Positions 8,482-18,272 of a DNA stretch of 64,000 nt are shown piece by piece. This DNA is from Ornatilinea apprima (GTDB lineage Bacteria; Chloroflexota; Anaerolineae; Anaerolineales; Anaerolineaceae): NCBI RefSeq assembly GCF_001306115.1, contig NZ_LGCL01000036.1, forward strand, positions 1 through 64,000, read 5' to 3'. The notes below the pieces were generated by a model. That model searched no databases, was not told the origin of the DNA, and saw only the letters and a program-made list of their open reading frames with translations. Position 1 is the first letter of the stretch. Each line of letters opens with the position of its first letter. Both the position numbers and the translations under genes were made by a program.

Positions 8482-9384
8482 TTAATTGTGGAAAATACCA
8501 TTGACAAAGGCTTCGCGGTCAAAGTGTTCCAGGTCTTCGGGTTTTTCGCCCAGGCCAGCGTAAAGGATGGGCAGCCCCAGTGTTTTTTGAATGGCAAATG
8601 CCATCCCACCGCGGGCCGAAGAATCCAGTTTGGATAGAATGATGCCAGTCACCTGTACAGCTTCCTTGAAGGCTTTGGCTTGCTGTAAGGCGTTTTGGCC
8701 GGTGGTCGCATCTAAAACCAGCCAAACCGCGTGGGGCGCGCCGGAGAGGGCCTTGCCGGATACGCGATAGACTTTTTTCAACTCTTCCATCAGGTTATAG
8801 CGGGTGTGAAGCCTGCCAGCGGTATCAACGATCACATAATCAAAGCCGCGGGCAGCCGCAGATTGAATAGCATCAAAGGCCACCGCGCCGGGGTCTCCGC
8901 CAGGTTGGCCTGCCACCACCGGTAAATTGAGCCGCTCGCCCCACACCTGCAACTGGTCGACAGCCGCGGCGCGGTAGGTGTCGGCGGCGGCCAGCAGCAC
9001 TTTCTTGCCTTGATTGGCAAATTGTTTTCCCAGCTTGGCCGCTGTGGTGGTTTTCCCCGATCCATTGACGCCAACCATCAGAATCACAAGCGGTTTTTGG
9101 TCGGGAAGAACCGGTTCGGGAATGGGTAGCAGGCGGTTGAGAAGCTCTTGTTTTAATACCTGGCTTAACTCTTCGGAGCGCGTAAGGCCATTTTCCACGA
9201 CCACTTGTTTCAAAGCGCGAATCACATCGGTGGATGTTTCAATACCCAGGTCGGCCTGAACCAGAAGCGCTTCCAGGTCATCCCATGTGTTTTGATTAAT
9301 TTCTGATACGCCCAAAAAGGCGCTGATGCGCCCAAAAGCAACTTTTCTTGTTCGGTCTAAGCCGGTCAGCCATTTATTAAACAT
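8482..9384 (-). CDS. ftsY: Signal recognition particle receptor FtsY
   Basis: A 300-residue SRP-type GTPase (NG domain only), which docks SRP-ribosome complexes at the membrane. Visible motifs: P-loop GVNGSGKTT (about 105-113), the [11 protein letters not shown] insertion segment, DTAGRLHT (G3) and [10 protein letters not shown] (G4/G5). The acidic membrane-binding A domain of E. coli FtsY is absent, as in many bacteria; the short N-terminal helix would serve for membrane contact. A GTG two codons earlier (9390) is possible, but AGGG favours ATG at 9384. It starts 11 nt after the rlmN stop and ends 15 nt before prfB, consistent with one operon. Confidence 0.95.
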   Translation of the reverse strand: MFNKWLTGLDRTRKVAFGRISAFLGVSEINQNTWDDLEALLVQADLGIETSTDVIRALKQVVVENGLTRSEELSQVLKQELLNRLLPIPEPVLPDQKPLVILMVGVNGSGKTTTAAKLGKQFANQGKKVLLAAADTYRAAAVDQLQVWGERLNLPVVAGQPGGDPGAVAFDAIQSAAARGFDYVIVDTAGRLHTRYNLMEELKKVYRVSGKALSGAPHAVWLVLDATTGQNALQQAKAFKEAVQVTGIILSKLDSSARGGMAFAIQKTLGLPILYAGLGEKPEDLEHFDREAFVNGIFHN

Positions 9385-9395
9385 AAGCACCCTGG

Positions 9396-10475
9396 TCAGT
9401 CTGAAATTATAACATTGGAGGACGGATTATTCAGCGATTCTGTCGCCAGCTGCCCGCAGCCAGCCTGGATATCAATACCGCGGCGCATGCGAATAGTGCA
9501 GGGGACCCCGGCTTTTTCGAGGATGGCGCGGAATGTTTCGGCTCTTTCACGGCCAGCCGCCTGCCCGGTGAACTGTCGCGTTGGGTTGAGTGGAATGGCG
9601 TTGACATGACAGAGCGTGCCTTTGAGCAGGGCGGCCAATTGGCGCGCCTGTTCGGGGGTGTCTGTCTGGTTTTCGATTAATGCCCATTCAAATGTAACCC
9701 GGCGGTGGGTCTGCTCAATGTAATAGCGCACAGCATCCATTAATGTTTCAATGGGCCAACGGCGGTTCACCGGCAACAAGGCAGAGCGGGTGGGGTTGTC
9801 GGCGGCATGCAGGCTGATGGCCAGATTGATCTGGCGTTTTTCATCCGCAAAACGCCTGATTTTGCTCACCAACCCGACCGTTGAAATGGTGAAGCGGCGC
9901 TCTCCCAGATTCATGCCCTGGGGGTGGTTCAGGCGGTCAATGGAATCCATTGTCGCCTGGTAATTGTGAAACGGTTCGCCCATGCCCATATAGACGATGT
10001 TGGTGACCTTCTCGCCCATTTTTTGTAGCTCGCGGGCATAATAAAGCACCTGTTCAATAATTTCGCCGGAAGAGAGATTGCGCTTGAAGCCCATTTGCCC
10101 GGTGGCACAAAAGACGCAGCCCATCGCGCAGCCAGCTTGCGTGGATATACACAAGGTACGGCGCTCGTCATAATGCATGAGGACGGCTTCAATGGCCAGC
10201 TGGTCTTCCAGTTTGAAGAGTGTTTTGACGGTTTCTCCGTCACTGGAGCGAAGCACGCGGTCGGGCGTGAGCGATTGGATGCTCAAATTGGCCTGCAGCT
10301 TTTGGCGTAAGCCCAGAGGAAGGTTGGTAAACTCGTCCCAGGAAGACCAGAGCTGCTGGTATAGGCCGTTCCAGATTTGAGCGGCGCGAAACTTCGGCTC
10401 TCCCCAAGCTTGGAGGAGTTCTGCGAGCTCTTCAAGCGAAAGGTCGTAAATCAGGAGCTTACGGTTGGTTTCCAC
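9396..10475 (-). CDS. rlmN: 23S rRNA A2503/tRNA A37 C2-methyltransferase (radical SAM)
   Basis: A 359-residue radical-SAM methyltransferase that methylates C2 of A2503 in 23S rRNA and, in some bacteria, A37 of tRNAs. The radical-SAM CxxxCxxC is at C116, C120 and C123 (CAMGCVFC), followed by GMGEP (SAM binding) and the C-terminal region with the conserved GIDIQAGCGQL, where the second methyl-carrying Cys lies. Translation begins at GTG 10475, one base past the TGA of the upstream phosphatase gene, with GGAAG inside that gene's last codons, so the two are translationally coupled. Confidence 0.95.
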   Translation of the reverse strand: METNRKLLIYDLSLEELAELLQAWGEPKFRAAQIWNGLYQQLWSSWDEFTNLPLGLRQKLQANLSIQSLTPDRVLRSSDGETVKTLFKLEDQLAIEAVLMHYDERRTLCISTQAGCAMGCVFCATGQMGFKRNLSSGEIIEQVLYYARELQKMGEKVTNIVYMGMGEPFHNYQATMDSIDRLNHPQGMNLGERRFTISTVGLVSKIRRFADEKRQINLAISLHAADNPTRSALLPVNRRWPIETLMDAVRYYIEQTHRRVTFEWALIENQTDTPEQARQLAALLKGTLCHVNAIPLNPTRQFTGQAAGRERAETFRAILEKAGVPCTIRMRRGIDIQAGCGQLATESLNNPSSNVIISD

Positions 10476-10476
10476 T

Positions 10477-11271
10477 TCAGTCTTCCAACAGGGTTGCGAT
10501 TAACTCTGACACATGATCACAGACCAGGTCGGGAGCCTGCGGCCAGGTTTCCAGGTCTTGCCGGCTGGTTACGCCGCTGAGCACCAAACCGGTGCGGCAG
10601 CCGGCGTTTTGGCCGGTGAGAATATCGGTGTCCAGCCGGTCGCCAACCACTAAAACTTCTTGCGGGGTAAGTTTGAGGTGTTCCAGCGCCATGTTTACCA
10701 TTACGGGGGCGGGTTTGCCTGCATATTGAGGGGTGACGCCGGTGGCGATGGAGATAAATCCGATCATCGCGCCCGCGCCGGGTTGCAAGCCAAGAGGCGT
10801 TGGATAGGATGGGTCGGGGTTGGTGCCGACAAACATCGCGCCGTTATTAATCAGCAAGGTGGCTTTGGATAGTTTTTCATAATTCAGAGAGCGGTCCAAA
10901 CCGGCCACCACGGCCAACACATTTTCTTCATTGTGATGAAAGCCCGCCTCTGCGAGGGTATTGATCAGGCCTTTTTCTCCAGCAACGTACACCGGACCCC
11001 CAGAGGGAAAATGTTTTTTCAGCAAATAGGCGGTGGCCATCGCCGAGGTAATGATTTGCTGTGGTTCCACCTGCACACCGAAGGTGAGAAATTTTTGAAT
11101 GTACATCTCAACCGATCGGGTGGCGTTGTTGGTGGCAAAGGCATAACGGATGCCGTGCTGATCCAATCTTTTGAACAGGGCAGGTAAATCGGCAAGAGGG
11201 GTGTCCTCGCGCCAAAGCACGCCGTCCATGTCGAATATGATCCCTTTAATAGGAGGAGTGAAGGTTGGCAT
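10477..11271 (-). CDS. HAD-superfamily IIA sugar/nucleotide phosphatase (NagD-like)
   Basis: A 264-residue HAD hydrolase of subclass IIA. Motif I is FDMDGVLW (about 13-20) with the nucleophile and acid/base aspartates; motif II is TNNATRS; the C2 cap contains GLDRSLNYEKL; motif III/IV is GKPAP plus GDRLDTDI. Relatives dephosphorylate p-nitrophenyl phosphate, glycerol phosphate, phosphoglycolate or nucleotides. Substrate here is unknown. It is followed with one-base spacing by rlmN. A 10-bp hairpin lies upstream, between it and clpP. Confidence 0.88.
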   Translation of the reverse strand: MPTFTPPIKGIIFDMDGVLWREDTPLADLPALFKRLDQHGIRYAFATNNATRSVEMYIQKFLTFGVQVEPQQIITSAMATAYLLKKHFPSGGPVYVAGEKGLINTLAEAGFHHNEENVLAVVAGLDRSLNYEKLSKATLLINNGAMFVGTNPDPSYPTPLGLQPGAGAMIGFISIATGVTPQYAGKPAPVMVNMALEHLKLTPQEVLVVGDRLDTDILTGQNAGCRTGLVLSGVTSRQDLETWPQAPDLVCDHVSELIATLLED

Positions 11272-11287
11272 AATTCCCTTTACAAGT

Positions 11288-11319
11288 CAGGCCGGATAGA
11301 AAAGGATCCATCCGGCCTG
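11288..11319 (-). other. Intercistronic hairpin between clpP and the HAD gene
   Basis: Perfect 10-bp stem CAGGCCGGAT/ATCCGGCCTG (11288-11297 with 11310-11319) with no T tract on the minus strand. More likely an mRNA processing or stability element, or a weak terminator, than a strong terminator. Confidence 0.6.
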
Positions 11320-11346
11320 GAAAGCATGCGTTCGTTTCCTGAAAAA

Positions 11347-11952
11347 TTATTTTTCAGGCGGCGTCAAGACCTGATCGACCAGGCCATATTTCACAGCCGC
11401 GTCCGCGTCCAGATAGAAATCGCGTTCAGTGTCGCGTTCGATCACTTCCATTGTCTGGCCGGTCGCCTGGCTGAGAATGTTGTTGAGGCGCGCTTTGAGG
11501 CGCAGGATTTCGCGGGCCTGAATCTCAATGTCTGAGGCCTGACCCTGCGCGCCGCCCAGAGGTTGGTGCATGTGAATGGTGGCATGTGGCAGCGCGTACC
11601 GCTGTCCTTTGGTGCCAGCGGCCAATAAAACAGTGCCAAACGAAGCGGTTACGCCCACGGCCACGGTGCTGATTTTGTTGGGAATCATCTGCATGGTGTC
11701 GTAGATGGCGAGGCCGGCGTAAATTTGGCCGCCAGGCGAGTTGATGTACATTTGAATCTCTTTGTCCGGGTCTTCGCGGCTTAAGAAGAGAAGTTGGGCA
11801 ACGATCAGGTTCGCAACCTGGTCATCAATGGGCGTGCCCAAGAAAATGATGCGTTCCTTCAGCAGCAACGAATAAATATCGTAGGCGCGTTCCCCACGGC
11901 CGGACGTTTCAATGACCATCGGGATGACGGAGTTAAAATTGTTCAGTGACAT
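11347..11952 (-). CDS. clpP: ATP-dependent Clp protease proteolytic subunit
   Basis: A 201-residue serine protease that forms the double-ring chamber used with ClpX/ClpA/ClpC. The catalytic triad is visible: S104 in [14 protein letters not shown]129 in [10 protein letters not shown]178 in ERDFYL. Start at 11952 is chosen because AAGGAAGG precedes it and because it gives the usual length; a further upstream ATG would add 12 unrelated residues. Downstream of tig by 50 nt, the common tig-clpP arrangement; no clpX follows here. The position before the catalytic Ser is Ala and after it Phe (usually Met), a mild variation. Confidence 0.95.
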   Translation of the reverse strand: MSLNNFNSVIPMVIETSGRGERAYDIYSLLLKERIIFLGTPIDDQVANLIVAQLLFLSREDPDKEIQMYINSPGGQIYAGLAIYDTMQMIPNKISTVAVGVTASFGTVLLAAGTKGQRYALPHATIHMHQPLGGAQGQASDIEIQAREILRLKARLNNILSQATGQTMEVIERDTERDFYLDADAAVKYGLVDQVLTPPEK

Positions 11953-12002
11953 TTCTGCCTTCCTTGTTAAGACCCGAATTTGCCACATTTCGCGGCAGCG
12001 TT

Positions 12003-13418
12003 TTATTCTGCCGCGGGTTCCTGGTTTTCTTCGCCAGCAGCGGGCGTTTCGGGTTGTTCAACGGTAGAGGACTCAACTTCCTGATCGGCTTTGCCAGTGG
12101 CAATATCCTTTAGGCGGTTGAGAATTTGGCGGTTATACATACGGTTAGCGGTATCCATCGTGACGGCGCTGGCCAGGTCTTGGAATGCTTTGCCTTTTTT
12201 ATATTTGCTATAATCGGGCATGGACTGCATTTCAAACAGAGTGCGAGCCACGGCGGTCTTGACTTCGTCGGGGTCAAGCTCCACTTTTTCCTGCTCGGCA
12301 ATTTGTTCAAGCACTAAGGAACGCTCGAGACGCAAGCGGGCAGCGGGTTTGACTTCTTCTTCAATGAATTTTTCTTTGTCAGACTGGCGGATCTTTAAGT
12401 ATGTATCCAGGTCCAGATTATTTTGCGCTAAATCTTGTTTGATCGATTCGAGGACGTGCTCGATTTCATGATCAAGGAGCTGCGGAGGGTATTTGACTGT
12501 GGAGTTCTTGACGATGGTCTGATCAAGCAGGTCTGCCATAAAATCCTGGTCGTACTGCTGCTGGCGGTCTGCTTCCATTTGCGTGCGAATCTCAGTTTTC
12601 AGCGCGTCCACCGAGTCAAATTCGCCAAGGTTCTTGACGAATTCTTCGTTGACTTCGGGCAGGTTAAGGACTTTAACGCTCTGAACCTGAATGGTGAAGT
12701 CGATGGCTTTGCCCTTCAAACGATCGGAGGCGAAGTCTTCGGGGTAGGTGTAGTGAACAACTTTTTCTTGCCCTTCTGCCATCCCCACCAATTCTTTCGT
12801 GAAGCCGTCATATGGCCAATTATCCGGGCGCGTTTCATTACCGCCCACAATCAGTTCGGCCGGGGTTTCATTGAAGACAGGAGCTTCATCTTCGGCGGCA
12901 TCCACCAGCTTACCGGTGATTTTCACAAACACCAAGTCGCCTTCCTGCGCCGGGCGGTCAACTGGTTCCGATTCGGCGTAGTTCTGACGCAGGTTTTCGA
13001 TGACTTTGTTAACATCATCATCGGTTACAGCTTCCAAATTGTATTCTTTGCGAATAGAACGGTAATCGCACAGCTCCACACTGGGTTTGAGGGGGATCAG
13101 AAAATTAAATTTCGGAGGATTGATGCTGACGATCTCTTGCAAAGTGCCGGGGGCAGAAGGTTCCAGCGCGGCTTCGTCCAGGAAGCGCGGGTAGTATTCC
13201 TCAACAATCAGTTCAATGGCCTCTTGCTCGATAGCCTGCTCACCGTAAAGGCGCAGAACCACTTCGTAGGGGGCTTTTCCAGGGCGAAAGCCAGAGATTT
13301 TGGCTTGCTTGGAAATATTGCGGGCAGCCCGGCGCTTAAATTGCTCCAGGACTTCACTGTCCAGTTCGGCGGTAAGCAGAACTTGCTGGTCATCACGAAA
13401 TTCTTTTTCGATTTTCAC
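12003..13418 (-). CDS. tig: Trigger factor, ribosome-associated chaperone
   Basis: A 471-residue chaperone that binds the ribosome near the peptide exit. The ribosome-docking signature GFRPGKAP is at 43-50. A peptidyl-prolyl isomerase (FKBP-like) domain spans about 155-250, preceded by the [13 protein letters not shown] strand, and a long helical C-terminal chaperone domain runs to about 435. The last 30 residues are a Glu/Pro-rich tail ([22 protein letters not shown]) not needed for the fold. The PPIase region carries a short insertion (about 180-205) compared with E. coli. First gene of the block that runs to prfB. Confidence 0.95.
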   Translation of the reverse strand: MKIEKEFRDDQQVLLTAELDSEVLEQFKRRAARNISKQAKISGFRPGKAPYEVVLRLYGEQAIEQEAIELIVEEYYPRFLDEAALEPSAPGTLQEIVSINPPKFNFLIPLKPSVELCDYRSIRKEYNLEAVTDDDVNKVIENLRQNYAESEPVDRPAQEGDLVFVKITGKLVDAAEDEAPVFNETPAELIVGGNETRPDNWPYDGFTKELVGMAEGQEKVVHYTYPEDFASDRLKGKAIDFTIQVQSVKVLNLPEVNEEFVKNLGEFDSVDALKTEIRTQMEADRQQQYDQDFMADLLDQTIVKNSTVKYPPQLLDHEIEHVLESIKQDLAQNNLDLDTYLKIRQSDKEKFIEEEVKPAARLRLERSLVLEQIAEQEKVELDPDEVKTAVARTLFEMQSMPDYSKYKKGKAFQDLASAVTMDTANRMYNRQILNRLKDIATGKADQEVESSTVEQPETPAAGEENQEPAAE

Positions 13419-13451
13419 GCTCTATCCTCGTCTTAAATTTTTTATCGCTGT

Positions 13452-13536
13452 TGGTAGGGAAGGAGGGGCTCGAACCCTCACGCCTGTCGGCACATGATCC
13501 TAAGTCATGCCTGTCTGCCAATTCCAGCACTTCCCC
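13452..13536 (-). tRNA. tRNA-Leu (anticodon UAG)
   Basis: On the minus strand: 7-bp acceptor stem GGGGAAG/CTTCCCT, D arm with TTGGCAGA, anticodon stem CATGA/TCATG with loop CTTAGGA (anticodon TAG at loop positions 3-5), a long class II variable arm with GCC/GGC, T arm GAGGG-TTCGAGC-CCCTC, and an encoded CCA end. The long variable arm and UAG anticodon identify leucine (CUN codons). It lies upstream of tig. Confidence 0.95.
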
Positions 13537-13625
13537 GTTCAGCGGCATATTTATAAGCAAAGGGTATTATACCAAGAAGTGAAACAGGCGTCTATCAATT
13601 GTACTCACTTGTTCATAGTTTGAAT

Positions 13626-13653
13626 CAGCCCGGAGAGGATTTGCTCCGGGCTG
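13626..13653. other. Hairpin between the mutarotase-like gene and tRNA-Leu
   Basis: Ten-base-pair stem CAGCCCGGAG/CTCCGGGCTG with an 8-base loop. On the minus strand it comes 26 nt after the stop at 13679, with a T run before rather than after the stem. Probably ends or stabilises the sugar-operon transcript. Confidence 0.6.
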
Positions 13654-13678
13654 AAAAAAACGTTTTATATTGAGATTG

Positions 13679-14764
13679 TTACAAAATGGGAATTCCCAGG
13701 AGAATCTGGGTAATGCGGCCAATGGTCTCGCGCTGGCCGGTGTAATACCAGATTTGCATTTGCTCGCTCACGCTTCGCAGCCCGTTAGGCCCTCCCACAC
13801 TTTGTCCCTGGCATTCCAATTCGCCAAAGCCGCCCAACGCGCCGTCATCGTTGTAGACATAGACGGATTGGCCGTTGATTCCGGGGCGGGTGGGCGGTTC
13901 TTCCGCGTATTCCGCGGAAGGATTGTTAAAATAATTACGGACAATCAGGGTCGATGACTGCGGGCTGGTGTGGATGATATAGCCTAAACGACCGGTCAAC
14001 CCGGCGGCGTAGTAGGCCAGCTTGAACTGATGGCTGCCGGTCAGCTTGACCTGGGCGTAACCGGGATGGTTGTACAGATACGGTTCGGCGACTGGGTTGC
14101 GGTAGAACTCAACCATTTCGGGAATGCTGGTTGGGATGAGCAGGTCGCCGCCGGGTTGAAGCTGCATGAGGGTCCACACGGCACTGTAGATGGGATTAGG
14201 GTCTTCGTCCACCAGAGTGAAGGCCTGTTCAAAGCCACCGAAGCGGTAGGCTGGTTTCAGTTCCGGGTAAATGGGCAGCTTGCGAAGCGGGTCTGCGGCG
14301 ATGCGGATTTTTTGTTCCAGATAGAGCCGTTTTGTGCCCGTCGCCAGTATGCGTGTATCCATTTGAATGCGTTGCGACAGCCGAAATTCCGTGGAGGAAA
14401 CTTGCTCCAGCGAGTAATTCCCCGGGTCCAGAGCGGCTGGGAGCGAATAAGAGCCGTCGAAATCAAACCGGTTGCTGATGTGAAACTGCAGCTCGGGGGA
14501 AATCCAGGCGCGGGTGCCGCCAACATTCCATTCTCCGCGTTCGATTAACGCTTGAAATTGCCGTGGATCGTTAAAGGCCTGGCTCATCCAGCCGATGGAG
14601 GGCGTATCTTCATCTATAAAGGGGCCAAAAATGCGGCCACCGCGCTGCCACAAAATAATAGAAAGTCCGTCTTGGAGGGTCAGCTGCGAAAATGGAAGGC
14701 CGGCTTCTTGCAGGCGCTGTTTGACAGTGTGCAAATTGATGCCAGATGGGGTTTGCGTTCTCAT
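13679..14764 (-). CDS. Mutarotase-like beta-sandwich protein (resembles DUF6786)
   Basis: A 361-residue soluble protein rich in predicted beta strands and aromatic residues, with no signal peptide. Segments such as GRIFGPF near the N-terminus and the alternating hydrophobic strands recall aldose-1-epimerase-like DUF6786 proteins, but I cannot see a classical catalytic His/Glu set, so this is a tentative fold assignment. It is the last gene of the leftward sugar operon (SorC-FGGY kinase-SAF dehydrogenase-VOC-this gene), starting only 7 nt after the VOC stop. An accessory role in handling the sugar (anomer conversion or binding) is inferred from context. Confidence 0.55.
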   Translation of the reverse strand: MRTQTPSGINLHTVKQRLQEAGLPFSQLTLQDGLSIILWQRGGRIFGPFIDEDTPSIGWMSQAFNDPRQFQALIERGEWNVGGTRAWISPELQFHISNRFDFDGSYSLPAALDPGNYSLEQVSSTEFRLSQRIQMDTRILATGTKRLYLEQKIRIAADPLRKLPIYPELKPAYRFGGFEQAFTLVDEDPNPIYSAVWTLMQLQPGGDLLIPTSIPEMVEFYRNPVAEPYLYNHPGYAQVKLTGSHQFKLAYYAAGLTGRLGYIIHTSPQSSTLIVRNYFNNPSAEYAEEPPTRPGINGQSVYVYNDDGALGGFGELECQGQSVGGPNGLRSVSEQMQIWYYTGQRETIGRITQILLGIPIL

Positions 14765-14771
14765 GGCAGAA

Positions 14772-15296
14772 TTATTCTCCTGAGGCAGGGTAGACCTTTT
14801 CTGGTGGGTTGCGGTGTTTGGGGCGCTCGATCAGTTCAATGGTGACACCGATGGCGTTTTCGGTGTTCAGATAGGCGTAATGCCCATCGCCGTCCAGCCC
14901 AAAACCGGAGCCGTCTTGAATCATTTCCAGACCGGCTTCGGCGGCCTGGGAGAGGGCGGTTTGCATATCTTCAACCAGCACACCAAAGTGATGCACGCCG
15001 TAGCCGTGCTGGTCAATGAAATCCTGGTATATTGTCTGGCCTTCTTTGGCCTCAATCAATTCAACGCGCATAGGACCAAAATAACCCAGGGCAACGCGGA
15101 AACGATGCTCGACAGGCTGGCCGTGGTAAGTCATTTTTTTGACCAGCGGCGGTCCGTAAGTGTAAAAATGCCATTCATTGATTCCGAACAATTTTGAATA
15201 ATTATCAACCGTCTCTTCCAGGTTGGAAACGATCAATGCCACCTGGGCAATGCCATTTTTCAAAAACGGTAAAGGCAACTTTGGTTGCGGGATCAT
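14772..15296 (-). CDS. VOC (glyoxalase/bleomycin resistance) superfamily protein
   Basis: A 174-residue protein with two beta-alpha-beta-beta-beta modules of the vicinal-oxygen-chelate fold. The start QVALIVSNLEETVDNYSKLFG and the GVHHFGVLVEDMQTAL block are like methylmalonyl-CoA epimerase and related lyases or isomerases, and a C-terminal Glu (GVTIELIE) supplies a metal ligand. GGAGG sits upstream of the ATG. Within the leftward sugar operon, it could isomerise or cleave a keto-acid or keto-sugar intermediate; this is inference. Confidence 0.75.
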   Translation of the reverse strand: MIPQPKLPLPFLKNGIAQVALIVSNLEETVDNYSKLFGINEWHFYTYGPPLVKKMTYHGQPVEHRFRVALGYFGPMRVELIEAKEGQTIYQDFIDQHGYGVHHFGVLVEDMQTALSQAAEAGLEMIQDGSGFGLDGDGHYAYLNTENAIGVTIELIERPKHRNPPEKVYPASGE

Positions 15297-15363
15297 CGAA
15301 ACCTCCTGAGGGATGAAGGAATCCTGCCCTCATCCCATAAAAAATTCTAGCATGAGCGCGGAA

Positions 15364-16662
15364 TCAGACCGCAGATTGGTGAAGCATTTCGTCCTGCATT
15401 TTTCGCAGCTGGTAGACAAATTTGGAGGTGTCGGGGGCAACGGCGTCTTCGGTGAGCGGTGTGCCTTGGGGAATGTCTTTGAGAATGGTCGCACCCGGAG
15501 CGATGCCCATTGGGATGGCTTTCATGGCACGGGCGTCTTTGTAGGTGTAAATGCGGTTGAAGATATCCGCGCTGCCAATGCCGCCGATGACTTCACCGGC
15601 TTTGAGATCACGTTTGGCAACCGAAACAACCTCTGATACCATGTCTTTGGCTACCACGGTGGTTTCACCGTAGATGGCGGCTTCGGCCACAGCTAATGGC
15701 GTTTCGATGTTGCAGAGATGGAAGGGACGCAGGAAGAGATAATATGGGCCGTTGCCCATCGAGACAAAGCGCAGGTCAGCGTGAATGCGCGGGTCATCGG
15801 TGGTGACAATGGCGAAAACGCCGGGGGCGATGTTACCGGTGGAGTAATCTACGCAGCCGCTCTTGGAGAGCACGCCGCCGTCTTTTTGCGGGATAAAGTG
15901 CTTTGTCAGATCGGGCAGGTCCACTTTGGGACCATGCATACCGGGAATATCGGGAACCAGCCCTGTGGCGTTGGAGACAGCGGCCATCTCGACCATTGTT
16001 TTTGTGCCGTCCTTGAAAGACGCCAGCATTTTGGGGTTCATGTTTTTGCTTTCAGCTTCGGCGCGGCAGGAATCAGGGCTGGCTTCGTAATTGATAACGT
16101 TATTCTTTCCCTTGCCCAGGCAAACAACTTCGAAACCCATACTGGAAGAAAAGTCGTAGAGCATTTTACAAACGGCTGGCTCGTCGCCGGCGGCAACGGT
16201 GTAGACGCAGCCGGTTTTCCGGGCCATGCGGCTGAGGAAAACGCCCACGGTAACATCGGTCTCCACATTTAACATGGTGATGTTCTTTTTATTGAGGATG
16301 CAGTTCCAGGCAACTTGCGCGCCAATTTCGGTGATGCCAGTGGCTTCCACAACCGCGTCGATGTTGTCCAGGCGAGTGAGCAGTAATGCGTCTTCGGTTA
16401 CCAGATATTTGCCTTTGCTGAGGGCATCGGAGGCGACGGCGTAATTGGACGTAACCACGATTTCAGAGCGCGGGATGCCAATAGAGATAAATGTCTCAAT
16501 GGGCCGTTCGGGGTTCACGTCGGCGATTGCGACGGTTTCCATGCCAGGCATTTTGCGGGTGATGTGGACCATGCCAGAGCCCATCTGGCCACAGCCGACA
16601 AGCCCAACGCGAATCAATTTTCCAGCGTTCTGGAGTTTTAATAAATGTTGATATAGTTCCAT
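15364..16662 (-). CDS. NAD(P)-dependent oxidoreductase with C-terminal SAF domain (homoserine-dehydrogenase-like, COG4091 type)
   Basis: A 432-residue protein. The Rossmann motif VGCGQMGSG (about 22-30) and a homoserine-dehydrogenase-like core (VEATGITEIGAQVA; LNVETDVTVG; VYTVAAGDEPA) are followed by a SAF domain (about 350-420: VSVAKRDLKAGEVIGG and PLTEDAVAPD), the antifreeze/pyruvoyl-type fold found in sugar-acid dehydratases. Homologues are called predicted homoserine dehydrogenases, but they usually sit in sugar or polyol operons, as here, so a sugar-derived substrate is more likely. Immediately downstream of the FGGY kinase (24 nt). The precise reaction is unknown. Confidence 0.8.
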   Translation of the reverse strand: MELYQHLLKLQNAGKLIRVGLVGCGQMGSGMVHITRKMPGMETVAIADVNPERPIETFISIGIPRSEIVVTSNYAVASDALSKGKYLVTEDALLLTRLDNIDAVVEATGITEIGAQVAWNCILNKKNITMLNVETDVTVGVFLSRMARKTGCVYTVAAGDEPAVCKMLYDFSSSMGFEVVCLGKGKNNVINYEASPDSCRAEAESKNMNPKMLASFKDGTKTMVEMAAVSNATGLVPDIPGMHGPKVDLPDLTKHFIPQKDGGVLSKSGCVDYSTGNIAPGVFAIVTTDDPRIHADLRFVSMGNGPYYLFLRPFHLCNIETPLAVAEAAIYGETTVVAKDMVSEVVSVAKRDLKAGEVIGGIGSADIFNRIYTYKDARAMKAIPMGIAPGATILKDIPQGTPLTEDAVAPDTSKFVYQLRKMQDEMLHQSAV

Positions 16663-16686
16663 TGGAATGACTCCATGATTAAAAAT

Positions 16687-18249
16687 TTATTCCTTCGAGA
16701 GTTTGCGAAGATTTGCCAATTCTCTGAAGTTGGGTTTGATGTTGTTGTAAACATTTTTGAAGAGGCCAAAATATTGCATATAGCGCTCGTGGTTGGCGGC
16801 GATGGGTTCCAACGGATCGATATACTCAGCCCAATCGCGCGCGATGGTGAAATCTGTAAACACCCCGGTTGAGACACCTGCCAGGATGGCATCTCCAAAG
16901 GGAGCACCGGTGCGGCGGTGGGTGAGAACAGTTTCTATATTGAAAACATCGGTGATGATGCGGCGCCACAACTGGCTCTTGGCGCCACCTTCATTCAATA
17001 CCAGGGGATATCGGATGGGGATGCCTGCGTCTTTGATCAACTGGAAGGAATCGTACAGCGCGTATGCGACGCCTTCCATCGCAGCGCGAATGAGGTGGCC
17101 TTTGTGATGGTTCAGCGAGAGACCGAAGACCACGCCGCGGGCATACACATCCCAAATGGGCGTGCGCTCGCCCATTAAGAAAGGTAAAAAGAGCAACCCT
17201 TCAGAGCCGACCGGCACTTTTTGGGCTTCGAGGTTGAGCAGATCGTAGGAATTGATGCCCATTGTGCGCTCGGCTTCAATTTCCAGAGGGGAGTAATTGT
17301 CGCGGATATAGCGCAGCGTTTGCCCACCGGTGGTTGTGGTGGGGACGGTGATGTAGGTGTTTTCTGAATCTACGGTGTAGGCGAAATTGATGGAGGAGGC
17401 GCCAATCTCGGTGAACATAAAGCCGGTGTCTTTGAAGATGACGCCAAAATTACCGCAGGTGCCCAGGTTCATCTGGATGTCGCCCGTTTCAATGGCGCCG
17501 CCGCCCAGCCAGCCCGCGTTGCAATCCACCTGACCAGCCGCAACGGGCGTGCCAGCCGCCAACCCGGTTTGTTCTGCGGCAGCGGTGGTTACTTCTCCGA
17601 CAATGTCTGTGCAGCGGTAAATGGGAGGGATCAGGTCGGGGCTGATTCCCAGTTTATCGAGGAAATCCTTTTTGAATCCACGGCCTAGAATATCGTAGGC
17701 CACACCGTAAAAGGCGGCCGCTGAAAGGTTGACGGTGGCTTTGCCCGTCAGTTTGAGGGTGACGTAGCCGTCAATGGTCAGCGCTTTGTCAATGCGCTTG
17801 AAGTCATCGGGGCGGTTGCGCTGTTCCCATAACAAGTTGACGAGTGAAGGGTGGTCATCGAGGCGATTGGCTGTGAGATTGAAAACTTCATTCTCGCCGA
17901 GGTTCTCTTTGATCCATTCCACTTCGGTCAGGGCGCGTCGGTCCATCAGATTGTAGGCGCGGTTGACCGGCTGGTGGTTTTCATCTACCATCACCATTGA
18001 GGGCAGCGCGGATGAAACGGCTACGCCGCGGATCTCTTTGGGGTTGACCCGGGATTCGGCTAAGGCCATGCGAATCAGGCGGCAGGCAGCATCCCAATAG
18101 CGGTGAGCATCGTGCTCCGACCAGCCAGGCTGGTCCGTGTAGATAGGATATTCTTCAAAGGCAAAGCCTAAAACCTGGCCTTGTGTGTCGATGATGCAGG
18201 CTTTCGCGCCTCCTGTGCCGAAATCGATTCCTAGCAGAAAATCAGCCAT
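16687..18249 (-). CDS. FGGY-family carbohydrate kinase (xylulokinase-like)
   Basis: A 520-residue sugar kinase that phosphorylates a ketose or polyol with ATP. N-terminal phosphate-binding [16 protein letters not shown] segment; [10 protein letters not shown]; the catalytic Asp in [14 protein letters not shown]; the ATP-binding [14 protein letters not shown] near the C-terminus. The start at 18249 is favoured by GAGGAG seven bases upstream; a longer reading from 18276 would overlap the regulator gene. Second gene of the leftward operon. Substrate could be a pentulose, a deoxyketose or a tetritol; the family cannot be resolved further by eye. The rightward arm carries a second, different FGGY kinase. 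Confidence 0.88.
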   Translation of the reverse strand: MADFLLGIDFGTGGAKACIIDTQGQVLGFAFEEYPIYTDQPGWSEHDAHRYWDAACRLIRMALAESRVNPKEIRGVAVSSALPSMVMVDENHQPVNRAYNLMDRRALTEVEWIKENLGENEVFNLTANRLDDHPSLVNLLWEQRNRPDDFKRIDKALTIDGYVTLKLTGKATVNLSAAAFYGVAYDILGRGFKKDFLDKLGISPDLIPPIYRCTDIVGEVTTAAAEQTGLAAGTPVAAGQVDCNAGWLGGGAIETGDIQMNLGTCGNFGVIFKDTGFMFTEIGASSINFAYTVDSENTYITVPTTTTGGQTLRYIRDNYSPLEIEAERTMGINSYDLLNLEAQKVPVGSEGLLFLPFLMGERTPIWDVYARGVVFGLSLNHHKGHLIRAAMEGVAYALYDSFQLIKDAGIPIRYPLVLNEGGAKSQLWRRIITDVFNIETVLTHRRTGAPFGDAILAGVSTGVFTDFTIARDWAEYIDPLEPIAANHERYMQYFGLFKNVYNNIKPNFRELANLRKLSKE

Positions 18250-18272
18250 CCGGTTCGCTCCTCTTGTTTTCG

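Noticed and set aside
12435-13436. 333-codon plus-strand reading frame over the trigger factor gene
   Set aside because: It lies entirely opposite tig, has no ribosome-binding site and no recognisable family, while tig is clear.
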